From NCBI GenBank assembly GCA_019746975.1, contig JAIERK010000015.1:1-36341 (forward strand): DNA of 36,341 nt, written 5' to 3'. Both the position numbers and the translations under genes were made by a program. Under the pieces are notes generated by a model, which made no database searches, had not been told where the DNA came from, and saw only the letters and a program-made list of their open reading frames with translations. This DNA is from Candidatus Obscuribacterales bacterium (GTDB lineage Bacteria > Cyanobacteriota > Vampirovibrionia > Obscuribacterales > Obscuribacteraceae). Below, in pieces: positions 1 through 7,924 of this stretch. Every line of letters begins with the position of its first letter. The first letter of the stretch is position 1.

Positions 1-4
1 GGTC

Positions 5-721
5 TTGAAGGCACTGATCGACAAGATTGTTTTTATCCCGACTTCTTATCCGCATCTAGTCGGCATGTTCCTCTACATCACTACGATTAGCTACTTTCTG
101 CAGGCGATGAATCCGGTAAACATGAACTTTCCAGTCATCTCAATTCCGATTCCGGTCCAACTCTCGCAGTTATTCTCGTACAACGGACTTGGGCTGGTGA
201 TGCTGAGCTTCTGTGGGGTCGGGCTCTTCGTCTCGCGTGGATTCAAAGCCGCCTGTAAGCGATTGGGTTGGGAAAAACCTACGCTCGGACATGTGGGCCT
301 CGGACTTCTTCTTGTGGTATTCAGCTTCTGCTATGACCTGGTGTGGGCTCTTTACACGCACGGACTGACAGATCAAGACATTGCATCGAAGCTGTCCTTC
401 TACAACTCCGGTACGTTCGCCGCTGGATCTGATTTCAGTGCATCGCTAATTCTTGCGCTAGCAACCGCAATATGCGCTGGAGTCGGTGAAGAGACGCTCT
501 GTCGCGGAGCTCTGCAGCCGGCTCTAGGCATAGTGCCGGCTGCGCTCTTGCATGGAATCTTGCACGCGCAGTTTGCGCACGCGCCAATTCTGGTCATTCA
601 GGTGGCGCTGTGGTCGATAGTGTTTGGCATCGTTCGTCGATTTACGAATACGACGACGACAATTATCGGGCATGCGGGATTCAACTTCGTCACTACTTTT
701 CTGTTTGCGTTTAATCCTTGA
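5..721 (+). CDS. CPBP-family intramembrane metalloprotease (Abi/CAAX-like)
   Basis: A 238-residue, very hydrophobic protein with the motif set of CPBP (CAAX protease and bacteriocin-processing) membrane proteases. The E-E-x3-R motif is at E162, E163 and R167 (GEETLCRG). A His-containing segment follows (LLHGILHAQFAH), then a late HxxxN motif (GHAGFNF) near the C-terminus. About six to seven membrane segments are visible. Family members cleave substrates inside the inner membrane, but many have no known substrate, and nothing here names one. The start used is a TTG four bases from the window edge, so the true start may lie upstream. An internal ATG at 64 would remove the first membrane segment. 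It converges on the HEAT-repeat gene across a repeat-bearing gap. Confidence 0.8.
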   Translation: MKALIDKIVFIPTSYPHLVGMFLYITTISYFLQAMNPVNMNFPVISIPIPVQLSQLFSYNGLGLVMLSFCGVGLFVSRGFKAACKRLGWEKPTLGHVGLGLLLVVFSFCYDLVWALYTHGLTDQDIASKLSFYNSGTFAAGSDFSASLILALATAICAGVGEETLCRGALQPALGIVPAALLHGILHAQFAHAPILVIQVALWSIVFGIVRRFTNTTTTIIGHAGFNFVTTFLFAFNP

Positions 722-775
722 ACTTTGCCATCGAAGCGAACTTGGCAAGACCTAACGGGCATATCAACGCTATTT

Positions 776-913
776 TAGAGTGTTTGCCGATATCGGCAAA
801 CACTCTACTAGCTGCGACAACCCGTGTCAGATTTGACTTTACGGACGCTTGACGAAAGCGATTGAATTCACCAAGGTGTGAAAGAAGTCGGGCTGAATAC
901 ATCGCCCAGAGCG
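776..913 (+). repeat. Palindrome-headed repeat, copy A
   Basis: Bases 776-807 form a perfect 32-base palindrome centred on CCGATATCGG, with arms reading TAGAGTGTTTG. The roughly 105 bases after it align without gaps to copy B at a constant offset of 214 bases. Shared landmarks are GCTTGACGAA (847-856 against 1061-1070) and TTCACCAA. Over the last 58 bases I count about 40 identities. The boundary at about 913 is approximate. Confidence 0.75.
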
Positions 914-989
914 GTTTTTGAGACAATATCAAGAGGCGTGCCTACCGGCTTCGGCATGCAAGGCCTGAAGGAGGTTTTTTTACTCTGTT

Positions 990-1127
990 TAGAGTGTTAA
1001 CCGATATCGGTAAACACTCTAATACCTGTGTAAACCTTTGTCGGGTCTCACTTTGCGAAGGCTTGACGAAATATATTGATTTCACCAAAGTGCTAAGAAA
1101 CACCGGCTCGATGCATCGGCTAAGGTC
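990..1127 (+). repeat. Palindrome-headed repeat, copy B
   Basis: Second copy of the same unit. Bases 990-1021 are a palindrome with a single mismatched pair (GTGTTAACC against GGTAAACAC) around the same CCGATATCGG core. The tail is about 70 percent identical to copy A without gaps. The divergence suggests an old duplication. Keeping the core palindromic while the flanks drift suggests that the palindrome matters. Confidence 0.75.
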
Positions 1128-1200
1128 GATCAAAATAATGTCAAGCACCGCTCTGCAGGCGGGCTTCGTCCCCATTGCCAAATCGAGGGACGCATGTTAA

Positions 1201-1253
1201 AGCGCCCTGTGCATGGGGCGCTAGTTTGTACAGCTGCCTCACAAGGCAGCTGT
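1201..1253. terminator. Twin hairpins downstream of the HEAT-repeat gene
   Basis: Two adjacent stem-loops are present: 1201-1222 (AGCGCCC pairing with GGGCGCT around a short loop) and 1230-1253 (ACAGCTGCC pairing perfectly with GGCAGCTGT around TCACAA). The second begins five bases after the stop codon of the minus-strand HEAT gene, the usual place for a terminator. Neither has a strong T-run, so this may be a 3'-end stabiliser or a weak bidirectional terminator. Confidence 0.5.
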
Positions 1254-1257
1254 TTCC

Positions 1258-2424
1258 TTAATCTCTAATTAATTCTCCTGTTGAGGTCTGAGCACCATCT
1301 ATGGTGCCGTTCGGGTCGATGCCGCGAATAGCTTCGCTGATCTGTCGTCTGGTGTTGGGGTCGGCATCAGGTATCAGAGCGTTCAAGGCGGGAAGTGCAT
1401 CTTTTGCCTTTGGTCCAATGGAGCCTAGGGTTCTTATGATGTTGGGAAGTTGATGGCGCTTGCATGTCGTCAAACGTGCAATGATCTTCGGCACTGCCGG
1501 TGCACCTGCCGGTCCGATGTCGTACATGTAGCCGAAGACGTTGTCGCTCAGGTTGGGGTCGTCCAATAATCGGATGAGTTCCTTCACCACCAGCGGATTA
1601 CTCGTGTCGATATTCCTCAGGCTGTAGAGGCACGTATGCTGTAGTGACTGATCGGTTTCTGTTTGTAGCGCTTCGACAATCTTCGGTAGTGCGGGAGAGG
1701 CTGCTATTCCATATTGACCAAGCGATTGAACCGCACGTGTCCGGACTTGTAGGTAGTTATCGCTGAGCGCCTCGGTCAGCGCCGGGATGGCCACTGTCGG
1801 ATTGTCTCTGTAGTTACCTAGTGCGCCGGCTGCCTGTGCGCGGACCGCTGGGGAGTCGTCCGTCTTCAGCACTTCTATCAGGGTCGCGGTAGAGATGGTG
1901 TGGAGTGCTGGCTTTTCTTCATGCGCCAGACGCGAAAGGGCATCCACAGCCGCTCTCCGCACCGATGCTTCTCTGCTGTTCTTGAGGCAATCGATAATCG
2001 TTTTCTTTACGTCATCGTTCTTCGGTCCGATGTTGCCCAGAGTCTCCAGCAAGGCTGCTTGGACCTGCGGACTGTCGGCGGCTCTGGTGAAACCGACTAA
2101 GGTCTTCAGTGCGTTGGCGGATATGCCGATCTCGCCGTTGCCGTTGGACATCCTCTGCAGTAGTTGTGCGGCATGTAACTTCAGTTGAGTGTCGCTGGTG
2201 TCTAAAATGTTGATCAGCGCTTCGCACGCCTCGTTGGGCTTATCTCTAAGCTGCTGCTCGATCTGGTAAATGTTTGGTGCGTTCGACCCCGTGTATGCCT
2301 TCAACATTCGAGTGATTTCCTTGACTGAGCTCGGTGAACTGAGGCCTGGGACCGCCAGCGCTTGTCCAGCTATAAGAATCGGCGACAGAAGGGCGAGGGT
2401 CGCGACAACGTTGTTCTTACGCAT
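1258..2424 (-). CDS. Exported HEAT-repeat protein
   Basis: A 388-residue protein. Residues 1-24 form a Sec signal peptide (basic MRKNN, hydrophobic core, AxA-like end at ALA before VPG). From about residue 45 to 375 it consists of successive HEAT/PBS-lyase-type helical repeats with the signature pattern of D-x-x-x-x-V-R-x-x-A-x-x-A-L-G (for example DDSPAVRAQAAGALGNY, DNYLQVRTRAVQSLGQYG). Such alpha-solenoids are protein-interaction scaffolds without enzymatic activity. The exported location suggests a periplasmic or surface binding role, with no visible clue to the partner. The ATG is preceded by GAGAGGA at good spacing. It ends just before the twin hairpins. A partner or function cannot be assigned. 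Confidence 0.85.
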   Translation of the reverse strand: MRKNNVVATLALLSPILIAGQALAVPGLSSPSSVKEITRMLKAYTGSNAPNIYQIEQQLRDKPNEACEALINILDTSDTQLKLHAAQLLQRMSNGNGEIGISANALKTLVGFTRAADSPQVQAALLETLGNIGPKNDDVKKTIIDCLKNSREASVRRAAVDALSRLAHEEKPALHTISTATLIEVLKTDDSPAVRAQAAGALGNYRDNPTVAIPALTEALSDNYLQVRTRAVQSLGQYGIAASPALPKIVEALQTETDQSLQHTCLYSLRNIDTSNPLVVKELIRLLDDPNLSDNVFGYMYDIGPAGAPAVPKIIARLTTCKRHQLPNIIRTLGSIGPKAKDALPALNALIPDADPNTRRQISEAIRGIDPNGTIDGAQTSTGELIRD

Positions 2425-2572
2425 AGAAAAATCCTCTCGAATTGCTGTTGATAATGTGCCCCGGGCGAAATTCTTTCTGCGCCCATGGTTCGAGTGTGTG
2501 TTTGATCGGATCGTATACTCTCGATTTTTGTGCGATAAGGGGGTTAGCCCTGGATCGAGAAGATGGTCAATG

Positions 2573-3661
2573 CTACTCGACGTTTTCGAGATTATTGCTG
2601 TCGATTTGAAATAGCTCTACTGTGCCGTCCTGAAAGACGGGCAGCGGTAGGTCTTTCTTCTCTTCAACGATCGAAAAGGCTTGAACTTCGAGCGGGTTGA
2701 GCGCATCACTTTTAGTGAACAGCGATTGTATCTCTTCCGTTTTTTCAACAAATGGTGAAATAATGAATCCGCTCTTCATGATCTCGCTTGGCGCGCAGAA
2801 TGATTGCTTGGAGCCGTCTTTCAAATGCACTGTCAAGGTTGGCGGATAGATACGCCAAAATAACTTTTGCAATGAGCCAAACGGAGTTAGCGGCAAGTTG
2901 ATCTTCGCGAAAACAATCTTTTTGCCGGTGTCTTTGCTTAGATCGATCTTTTCACCGAGTTTGAGCGGCACACGTCGTAGAGACTTGAGCTCGTAGGATA
3001 GTGGTGTGGCACGTTTCTTCACCAGCAATCCGCCCTTGTGGAGCTCTATGGGTTGATATCGACTGAGAATTTCTGGCCACGATGGCCCATCATAAAGCAT
3101 TGGATAATAGCCGTAGAGATCTTTGAGCTCCTGCAAGATAAGATAGTCAGCGGCTTTTCCTGTTTTCAGATGGGTCGCGTTTAAATCGGCGAGCGATTTT
3201 CGGTATGCAAGATAGCTTTGAAAAATCGGTCGGGGCTTATAGTTGTACCCGTGAGCCAGCACGACATTACAGAGACATGGATAGATATCTACGGAACCTT
3301 TGATTTCAGGGAGTTCATTATCGTTCTTGACCTTGCTCATGCGTTTTGCATACTCGTTTTTGAACGTCGAGCTTCCGTTAACGCAGTTGATGAGCGCTTC
3401 CACTCTGGCATTCAATTGGATGAAGTTATATAAAATCAGAGAGGGATAGAGGAAATAGTTGGTTTGACTGTTGTAGCGGAGATTGATCGGCAGCGCGACA
3501 AATAGTGATATCGCTAAAATGATACCGCATATGGTTCTTGCTAGCCTGCTTTTGTCAAGCTTCCATGCAATTGGAAGCAGTGCTAATGCGACGAAGCAAA
3601 AGGCTGATGCGATTGCCTGATGATCGATAGTTTGGCGAGCATAAGCAGCTTTTATGGTCAA
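2573..3661 (-). CDS. C-terminal part of a frameshift-split polytopic membrane protein
   Basis: This 362-codon frame opens in the run of nine A (T on the coding strand) where the upstream frame ends. Its only start there is a TTG that overlaps the upstream TGA (TTGA), with no good ribosome binding site. One membrane segment follows (FCFVALALLPIAW), then another, then a soluble C-terminal region of about 290 residues with Cys pairs and many short strands. Joining the frames with a +1 base in the run gives a continuous sequence (GLFFLTIKAAYARQ...DHQAIASAF). From memory, this resembles the FK-x-G-F-x-R-x-D-x-H segment found in large bacterial membrane proteins that also carry an FTYGPLGFL-like motif. 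I therefore treat it as the second half of one gene. Its role is unknown, probably in glycan assembly or transport judging by its neighbours. Confidence 0.65.
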   Translation of the reverse strand: MTIKAAYARQTIDHQAIASAFCFVALALLPIAWKLDKSRLARTICGIILAISLFVALPINLRYNSQTNYFLYPSLILYNFIQLNARVEALINCVNGSSTFKNEYAKRMSKVKNDNELPEIKGSVDIYPCLCNVVLAHGYNYKPRPIFQSYLAYRKSLADLNATHLKTGKAADYLILQELKDLYGYYPMLYDGPSWPEILSRYQPIELHKGGLLVKKRATPLSYELKSLRRVPLKLGEKIDLSKDTGKKIVFAKINLPLTPFGSLQKLFWRIYPPTLTVHLKDGSKQSFCAPSEIMKSGFIISPFVEKTEEIQSLFTKSDALNPLEVQAFSIVEEKKDLPLPVFQDGTVELFQIDSNNLENVE

Positions 3662-3672
3662 AAAAAAAGCCC
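3656..3672 (-). other. Nine-base homopolymer at the frameshift point
   Basis: A run of nine A on the plus strand (T on the coding strand) spans the junction of the two overlapping frames. Runs of this length are classic sites of polymerase slippage and of sequencing or assembly indels. One additional base would fuse the two frames into a single protein. Confidence 0.75.
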
Positions 3673-4563
3673 GCTTTCGGCAAGAGCTGCGAAGACCGCC
3701 TCTCTTCCGCCGCGCTTGTAAGCTAGTCTGGTGAAACCGACAAAGATTAGTCCTGCAGCGAGCATCATTGTTGCAAACGGTGCGAGCCAGCCACTCTCTG
3801 AGTAGGTCATCGCTTCGCTGTGACCGGCGGCGACTTCAAGCGAAGTCATAATGTAGGTTGGCAGCGTATCCAAAGGCTGTCCCACACAAAGCCATGCAAC
3901 TAACGTGACGGAGAGAAAGACGAGCGGAAGGATTGGTTTAGAACGCCGGATGAGCAGTTGATCTAGTGTGATAAAAAACATCAACCATGCGCCTGCAACA
4001 AAATATGTGAACTTGATCACAGCCGCGACCGCTAGAAGCGTCACCAGGATGGTTGATTCTAGCGATGGGAGCTTCCGGTCTTTTTCGTCAATCAGGAAAA
4101 ACTGATTGACCAGCAAAAGAGGCACGGCAAAGAAGTACACATCGCGGAAGAAGCCATAAATTGCGATGAGACTGAAGATCCACACCAGAGTCCAGACTCG
4201 GTGGGTAAAGATTCGCTGTCCTTGAAGAACCATGACGGTGGCTGTCAGTGCGCAAAAGATAGACTGGAGAATCAGTTTCAGATCAAACATCGTCGGATAG
4301 AAGGCCGCGCCATACATGAATCCGAGTGGTCCGAATGTGAAGACATAATCCTTGCCGCAGAGTGCGCCCCGCTGCGCGAGCATGTAGAGCATGAGCTCCC
4401 AGGAGTCATCTTCTTTCGTCTCGTAGTATGTGGGCGCCCAGGAGAGCGAACGCACGACTGTCAAGCAGACAATGAACAAAGCCAGACAAATCCACAGCCC
4501 ACGCCGCCGAGACTTAGTGGCAGTCGCGCTGGGTGCGGTTTCAGATTTTGATTCCGGCGCCAT
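3658..4563 (-). CDS. N-terminal part of a frameshift-split polytopic membrane protein
   Basis: A 301-residue frame with a short cytoplasmic N-terminus (low-complexity S/T/A, then RRR), a first membrane helix, and a conserved-looking stretch GKDYVFTFGPLGFMYGA at about residues 70-86. About seven further membrane helices follow. The layout (first helix, an extracytoplasmic loop with acidic residues EDDSWE, then the GPLGF motif) recalls GT-C-like or polymerase-like glycan membrane proteins. The frame stops abruptly with GLFF-stop at a run of nine T on the coding strand. The reading continues in another frame into the 2573-3661 segment, giving a combined length of about 660 residues. Either the base count is wrong, the gene is inactivated, or slippage on the run restores the frame. 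Confidence 0.7.
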   Translation of the reverse strand: MAPESKSETAPSATATKSRRRGLWICLALFIVCLTVVRSLSWAPTYYETKEDDSWELMLYMLAQRGALCGKDYVFTFGPLGFMYGAAFYPTMFDLKLILQSIFCALTATVMVLQGQRIFTHRVWTLVWIFSLIAIYGFFRDVYFFAVPLLLVNQFFLIDEKDRKLPSLESTILVTLLAVAAVIKFTYFVAGAWLMFFITLDQLLIRRSKPILPLVFLSVTLVAWLCVGQPLDTLPTYIMTSLEVAAGHSEAMTYSESGWLAPFATMMLAAGLIFVGFTRLAYKRGGREAVFAALAESGLFF

Positions 4564-4740
4564 ACTCAGTGTTTGCCTCTAGTTGTGCCATTTAAAACAT
4601 CCATAAGGACGAGCGCCCAATAAAGCATCCCGACAGCTCAGCATGTCGCTGTACATTTAACGTAAATATTGATGGACCGTTCCTCCCTTTCGGGTCTAGG
4701 ATGGGTATAAAGTCTCCATCGGCTCACATTTACTAACGTC

Positions 4741-5814
4741 ATGACCTCTTCTCAAGCTGCGGAATCTGATAAATCGCTATTCTACTTCCCGTGGATGGCA
4801 AGTCCTCAGTTTGACTTGCTCTGGTACTTTTGCCCGATATTCGTAGCTATTTTAGCTACTGTGCTCCTCGACCAGTTCAAGTTCCTTGCCGCAGGGCTGA
4901 TGATGATTTTCATCGTCAACGCATTTGGGGTCGGACCGATGCATCAGGGACCGACCTGGTTTTTCTATTTTGACAAGAAAAATCTCGAATACTGGTCTGC
5001 TGATAAAAAGCGCTTTTTTGTTTACTACGTTGGACCCATTCTGGTTGGCATCGTCTCCATCGCTTTAGCAGTGCTCGCTCCGTGGTTGAGTCTGGTTGTC
5101 ACCACGCTTTGGGGCGTACAGCATTTCGTACAGCAGAATTTCGGAATGACGATGCTGTATCACAACAAGGACGGAAATGAGGCGCTTCCGAATCGGAAGC
5201 TGCTCCTCCGCAGTCTGTGGACGCCGACGATATTTTTCAATGCGGTTTTCTACCATCGGCTGCTGGTGCCGGGTCCGGTTGATAATTGGACGATAGGTGC
5301 GTTTGCGATTCTTGGTCTGGTTGCTCTTGGTGATGTGCTTCGGTATGCGCTGGATATGAAGCGACAGGTGACGACCAACGGTGTTCGAATCAACGCTCCG
5401 GCTCTGATGTTCTGGCTAATCAGCGTTATCTACTACGTTCCCTTCATTTTGCCTGGGCAAAAAATCGAGACTGTTTATCTCATTCCTGGCACCATGCATT
5501 GGTTCCAATACATTGGCTTGAATTTGATTTTGGTGAAACATAAATACGACGATCAGGAAAGAAAGCATGATATCCCCTGTGGTGCGTACATGTTGATGAC
5601 GGCGCTTTGTTTGGGTTCGCTTCTCATCTTCCTTGCGACGCGCGGATTCCAGCAAGACTTTTCGGTCGAGAGTCTACCTTTCAGAGTCTTGATGGGAATA
5701 TTTGTCGGTCTTTCGAACATTCACTACTATCAGGATGCTTTCTTCTGGCGCTTCCGCGAGAAGTACCAGCGCGACAGCATCATGCCTTATTTGATGAGTG
5801 CGCGTTCGCACTGA
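4741..5814 (+). CDS. Polytopic membrane protein of unknown function with His/aromatic motifs
   Basis: A 357-residue protein with about eight to nine membrane helices. Notable conserved-looking motifs are GVQHFVQQNFGM (about residues 124-135), TMHWFQYIGLNL (about 250-262) and, near the C-terminus, NIHYYQDAFFWRFREKY. The His residues sit at membrane boundaries and are spaced like metal ligands or a catalytic centre. From memory, HYxxDxxxW-(K/R)-x-R endings recur in uncharacterised multipass proteins of environmental bacteria. I cannot attach a function. The ATG lacks an obvious Shine-Dalgarno sequence. It is divergent from the split membrane-protein gene, with 177 bases between them, and may belong functionally to the glycan locus. 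Confidence 0.75.
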   Translation: MTSSQAAESDKSLFYFPWMASPQFDLLWYFCPIFVAILATVLLDQFKFLAAGLMMIFIVNAFGVGPMHQGPTWFFYFDKKNLEYWSADKKRFFVYYVGPILVGIVSIALAVLAPWLSLVVTTLWGVQHFVQQNFGMTMLYHNKDGNEALPNRKLLLRSLWTPTIFFNAVFYHRLLVPGPVDNWTIGAFAILGLVALGDVLRYALDMKRQVTTNGVRINAPALMFWLISVIYYVPFILPGQKIETVYLIPGTMHWFQYIGLNLILVKHKYDDQERKHDIPCGAYMLMTALCLGSLLIFLATRGFQQDFSVESLPFRVLMGIFVGLSNIHYYQDAFFWRFREKYQRDSIMPYLMSARSH

Positions 5815-5867
5815 GTTCATAATTCTGCGATACAATTGCCAAACTTATAGCGAGCAGTGCCGCGGGA

Positions 5868-6047
5868 ATGAACATGTCGAATTGTTCGAATGATTTGCTT
5901 GAGTCGATGCGACTGGCGCGCCCATGCGACAAAGACTGTGACAGCATGCCCGGCGCCGAGAGAGTGCGATTCTGCTCCGGGTGTGCGAAGAGCATTTATA
6001 TCATCTCGGATATGACGACGGTGAAGCGATCGATTGCTACTTGTTGA
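5868..6047 (+). CDS. Small Cys-rich (putative zinc-binding) protein
   Basis: A 59-codon frame from ATG 5868 to TGA 6045-6047; ATG 5874 is an alternative. It contains C-D-K-D-C (C20, C24) and R-F-C-S-G-C (C36, C39), followed by AKSIYIISDMT. From memory this matches a small recurrent bacterial motif of the type RFCxxCxxxVYDLSxMT, usually read as a zinc-knuckle-like module. The last 11 bases overlap the 3' end of the convergent glycosyltransferase gene. There is no strong ribosome binding site. The motif agreement makes it more than a chance frame, but expression is unproven. It could be a remnant of a longer domain: no further sequence related to the motif is seen after TVKRS. Confidence 0.55.
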   Translation: MNMSNCSNDLLESMRLARPCDKDCDSMPGAERVRFCSGCAKSIYIISDMTTVKRSIATC

Positions 6048-7773
6048 GCGGCCGGATTAAGCTCTTCGTTCCTTCAACCGGCTGCCAGCCAGGTTCATTC
6101 GGCACTATCCCTGGTGGCGCGCGATAGCTCCAGTCTAGGACGATTGCCTTGACGCCGAGGGCGCGGAGTTTTTCATACAACTCGGTCCTGCGATTTGGGG
6201 CGGCTTTGAAGAAGCCGTCTGGATCTACGGATTCGCATACGATGCGCACTTCGGCAAGGCGCGCCCAGTAGAATTCGCCGAACTCTTGCTTCGCTATTCG
6301 CGCAACTTTGTCGCCAGGTTGGACGCCTAGTTCTTTTAATTTGTTCGCAGTCGCAGAATGAGCATCCGGGGCTGGAGATGGTAGAGACGCTCCTGTCATC
6401 TTGCTCACGACCGCACGCAGCTCTGGAAATCCGTAGAAGCAATGCATGAAGCTTTGCCATGAGAAAGAAAGAAGCATAAGCACTGAGAGAATCGATAAGC
6501 CCTGTGCCATACACTTCGCCGCGTTGTTCGACTTGTATCGAAAACAGAGAATAATTCCTGCAAAGATTGGCGGAATCAAACCGATAAGATATCGTGGCCA
6601 GACCGTAACGACCAATAAAACTACGACGTTAAGCCAAGCACAGCATATGATCGGGGAGAGAGTTTTTATGCGATCGAGTGAAAACGGAAAGAAGGTTCGT
6701 GTAGTTACAACGAGATAAAGCCATAAAACGCCGACATAGATGCCGAACGAATAGACCAGCACCATCGCTTTCTCCGCCAACATAGCCCAAAACAACGGCC
6801 AGTTGATTTCGATTTTTATTCCGTCGTTCCAATAATGAGGGTTGAACCATGGTGAGTACGTGACACTAAAAGGTTTATCAAACTCATAGACTTTTGGATC
6901 TTCGAACAGAATGCGCGCAGGGTGCAAGGTCTCGCGCGAGCCATGAACCAGGGGAACCGACGGTAAGAGATTCTCCGTTGTACAAAAAATGAGCTGGTAC
7001 TTCCCCGACTCGCCAATGGTGGGTCGTCCGAGCGAGATCGAAAGCGGTACTACATACAGTGCCGCTAGCAGCGCCAGGGGGACGAGGAGCAAAAGCATCG
7101 ACTTTATGCTTTGAAATCCATAGTCCTTGCCTCGCCACCTCATCAGCGCAATGCACGGAATCGACCAACTTACAAAAAACGACTTTGTCAGATACGCCAG
7201 TCCCATGAAGATTCCGGTAAGCGCAAATCTGCTCTCGTTGTTTTTCTGAAAAAGGCAAGATAGTATTGCGCCGTTTCCGAATACGTACAGCGCACCTGCC
7301 AACAGGTCGGGTGTTCGTTTCGAGACATCGCCTATCACCAGACCCGATACCATCGATACACAGGTGAAAAACAGAAATGCCGCATTCTGAGGCAATGGGC
7401 TGGTGCCGTCTTTCTGCGAATAGTAAACGTGCAATTTCCAAGCACTGCGCCAGAAGTACCAGCAGGCCAACGCGAAGAGGATGAAACAAAAGTATTGCAT
7501 TATGCAAAGCAACGACCTCTCCATCTGTATGGCTGGACAGAAAAGTCTTAGCAATGCGAAGAGCATTGGATATAACGGACTCCAATATGGGTTTAGAAAT
7601 AGAGGATAATTCTGGAGCCGGAATGCGTCTGCTAAATCAAGATAGGAGACCGAGTCCCAGGCAATGTTGTTGGTCCAGGTGACAGTTTGGACGTGTGCCA
7701 CCAAGAATGAAACAACAGTAAGAAAAATGACGACTGGTACCCCAGTCCGTCTGGTTGATTCATTCTTTTCCAT
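6037..7773 (-). CDS. GT-C family membrane glycosyltransferase (ArnT/PMT-like), paralog 1
   Basis: A 578-residue protein with about ten to twelve membrane helices and a soluble C-terminal region of about 110 residues. The first extracytoplasmic loop carries NNIAWDSVSYLDLAD followed by FLNPYWSPLYPML. This fits the GT-C layout in which an acidic residue (here D40 in WDSVSYLD) lies after the first helix and acts on a polyprenyl-phosphate sugar donor. The C-terminal part (KELGVQPGDKVARI ... WARLAEVRIV) matches the end of the protein at 9555-11309 (MGAKPGDKVAVI ... WARYADLRIV), so the two are paralogs. Family members transfer sugars to lipids, proteins or glycans on the outer face of the inner membrane. 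The acceptor cannot be read from sequence. The gene stands alone, divergent from the oxidoreductase. Confidence 0.8.
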   Translation of the reverse strand: MEKNESTRRTGVPVVIFLTVVSFLVAHVQTVTWTNNIAWDSVSYLDLADAFRLQNYPLFLNPYWSPLYPMLFALLRLFCPAIQMERSLLCIMQYFCFILFALACWYFWRSAWKLHVYYSQKDGTSPLPQNAAFLFFTCVSMVSGLVIGDVSKRTPDLLAGALYVFGNGAILSCLFQKNNESRFALTGIFMGLAYLTKSFFVSWSIPCIALMRWRGKDYGFQSIKSMLLLLVPLALLAALYVVPLSISLGRPTIGESGKYQLIFCTTENLLPSVPLVHGSRETLHPARILFEDPKVYEFDKPFSVTYSPWFNPHYWNDGIKIEINWPLFWAMLAEKAMVLVYSFGIYVGVLWLYLVVTTRTFFPFSLDRIKTLSPIICCAWLNVVVLLVVTVWPRYLIGLIPPIFAGIILCFRYKSNNAAKCMAQGLSILSVLMLLSFSWQSFMHCFYGFPELRAVVSKMTGASLPSPAPDAHSATANKLKELGVQPGDKVARIAKQEFGEFYWARLAEVRIVCESVDPDGFFKAAPNRRTELYEKLRALGVKAIVLDWSYRAPPGIVPNEPGWQPVEGTKSLIRPLNK

Positions 7774-7880
7774 TTGTGCGTTACCAAGGCAGCGCAGACT
7801 AGCTAAATGAGCCTGATTATACCATTACTACTTCCCACAAATAGCTCGTTGGCAAGCGTCGGAATCGCGTCGATAGACTT

Positions 7881-7888
7881 GTTACAAT
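7881..7888 (+). promoter_or_regulatory. Extended -10 promoter for the FAD oxidoreductase
   Basis: TACAAT at 7883-7888 is preceded by TG plus one base (TGTTACAAT), an extended -10 element. No good -35 is present, which such promoters do not need. The distance to the ATG at 7925 leaves room for a short leader with AAGGAG at 7916-7921. Confidence 0.5.
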
Positions 7889-7924
7889 TCTATTTTCGCC
7901 TCAACCGGGGAATCTAAGGAGCGC

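Larger units (their letters stand above)
722..1257. other. 536-base convergent intergenic region with two repeat copies and twin hairpins
   Basis: This gap lies between two convergent genes. I see no convincing gene in it. It holds two diverged copies of a palindrome-headed repeat (from 776 and from 990) and two short perfect-stem hairpins (1201-1222 and 1230-1253) just beyond the stop of the minus-strand gene. A 68-codon frame at 994-1200 (+) starts inside the second palindrome and has no coding support: the homologous stretch of the first copy is broken by stops. Confidence 0.7.

Noticed and set aside
994..1200. 68-codon open frame on the plus strand starting in repeat copy B
   Set aside because: It begins inside the palindrome and the homologous frame in copy A is interrupted by stops, so the similarity reflects the DNA repeat rather than a protein.
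6884..7585. 233-codon frame within the GT-C gene, same strand
   Set aside because: Overlaps a protein with clear transmembrane structure; its composition (Cys, Arg and His rich) is typical of an out-of-frame shadow.
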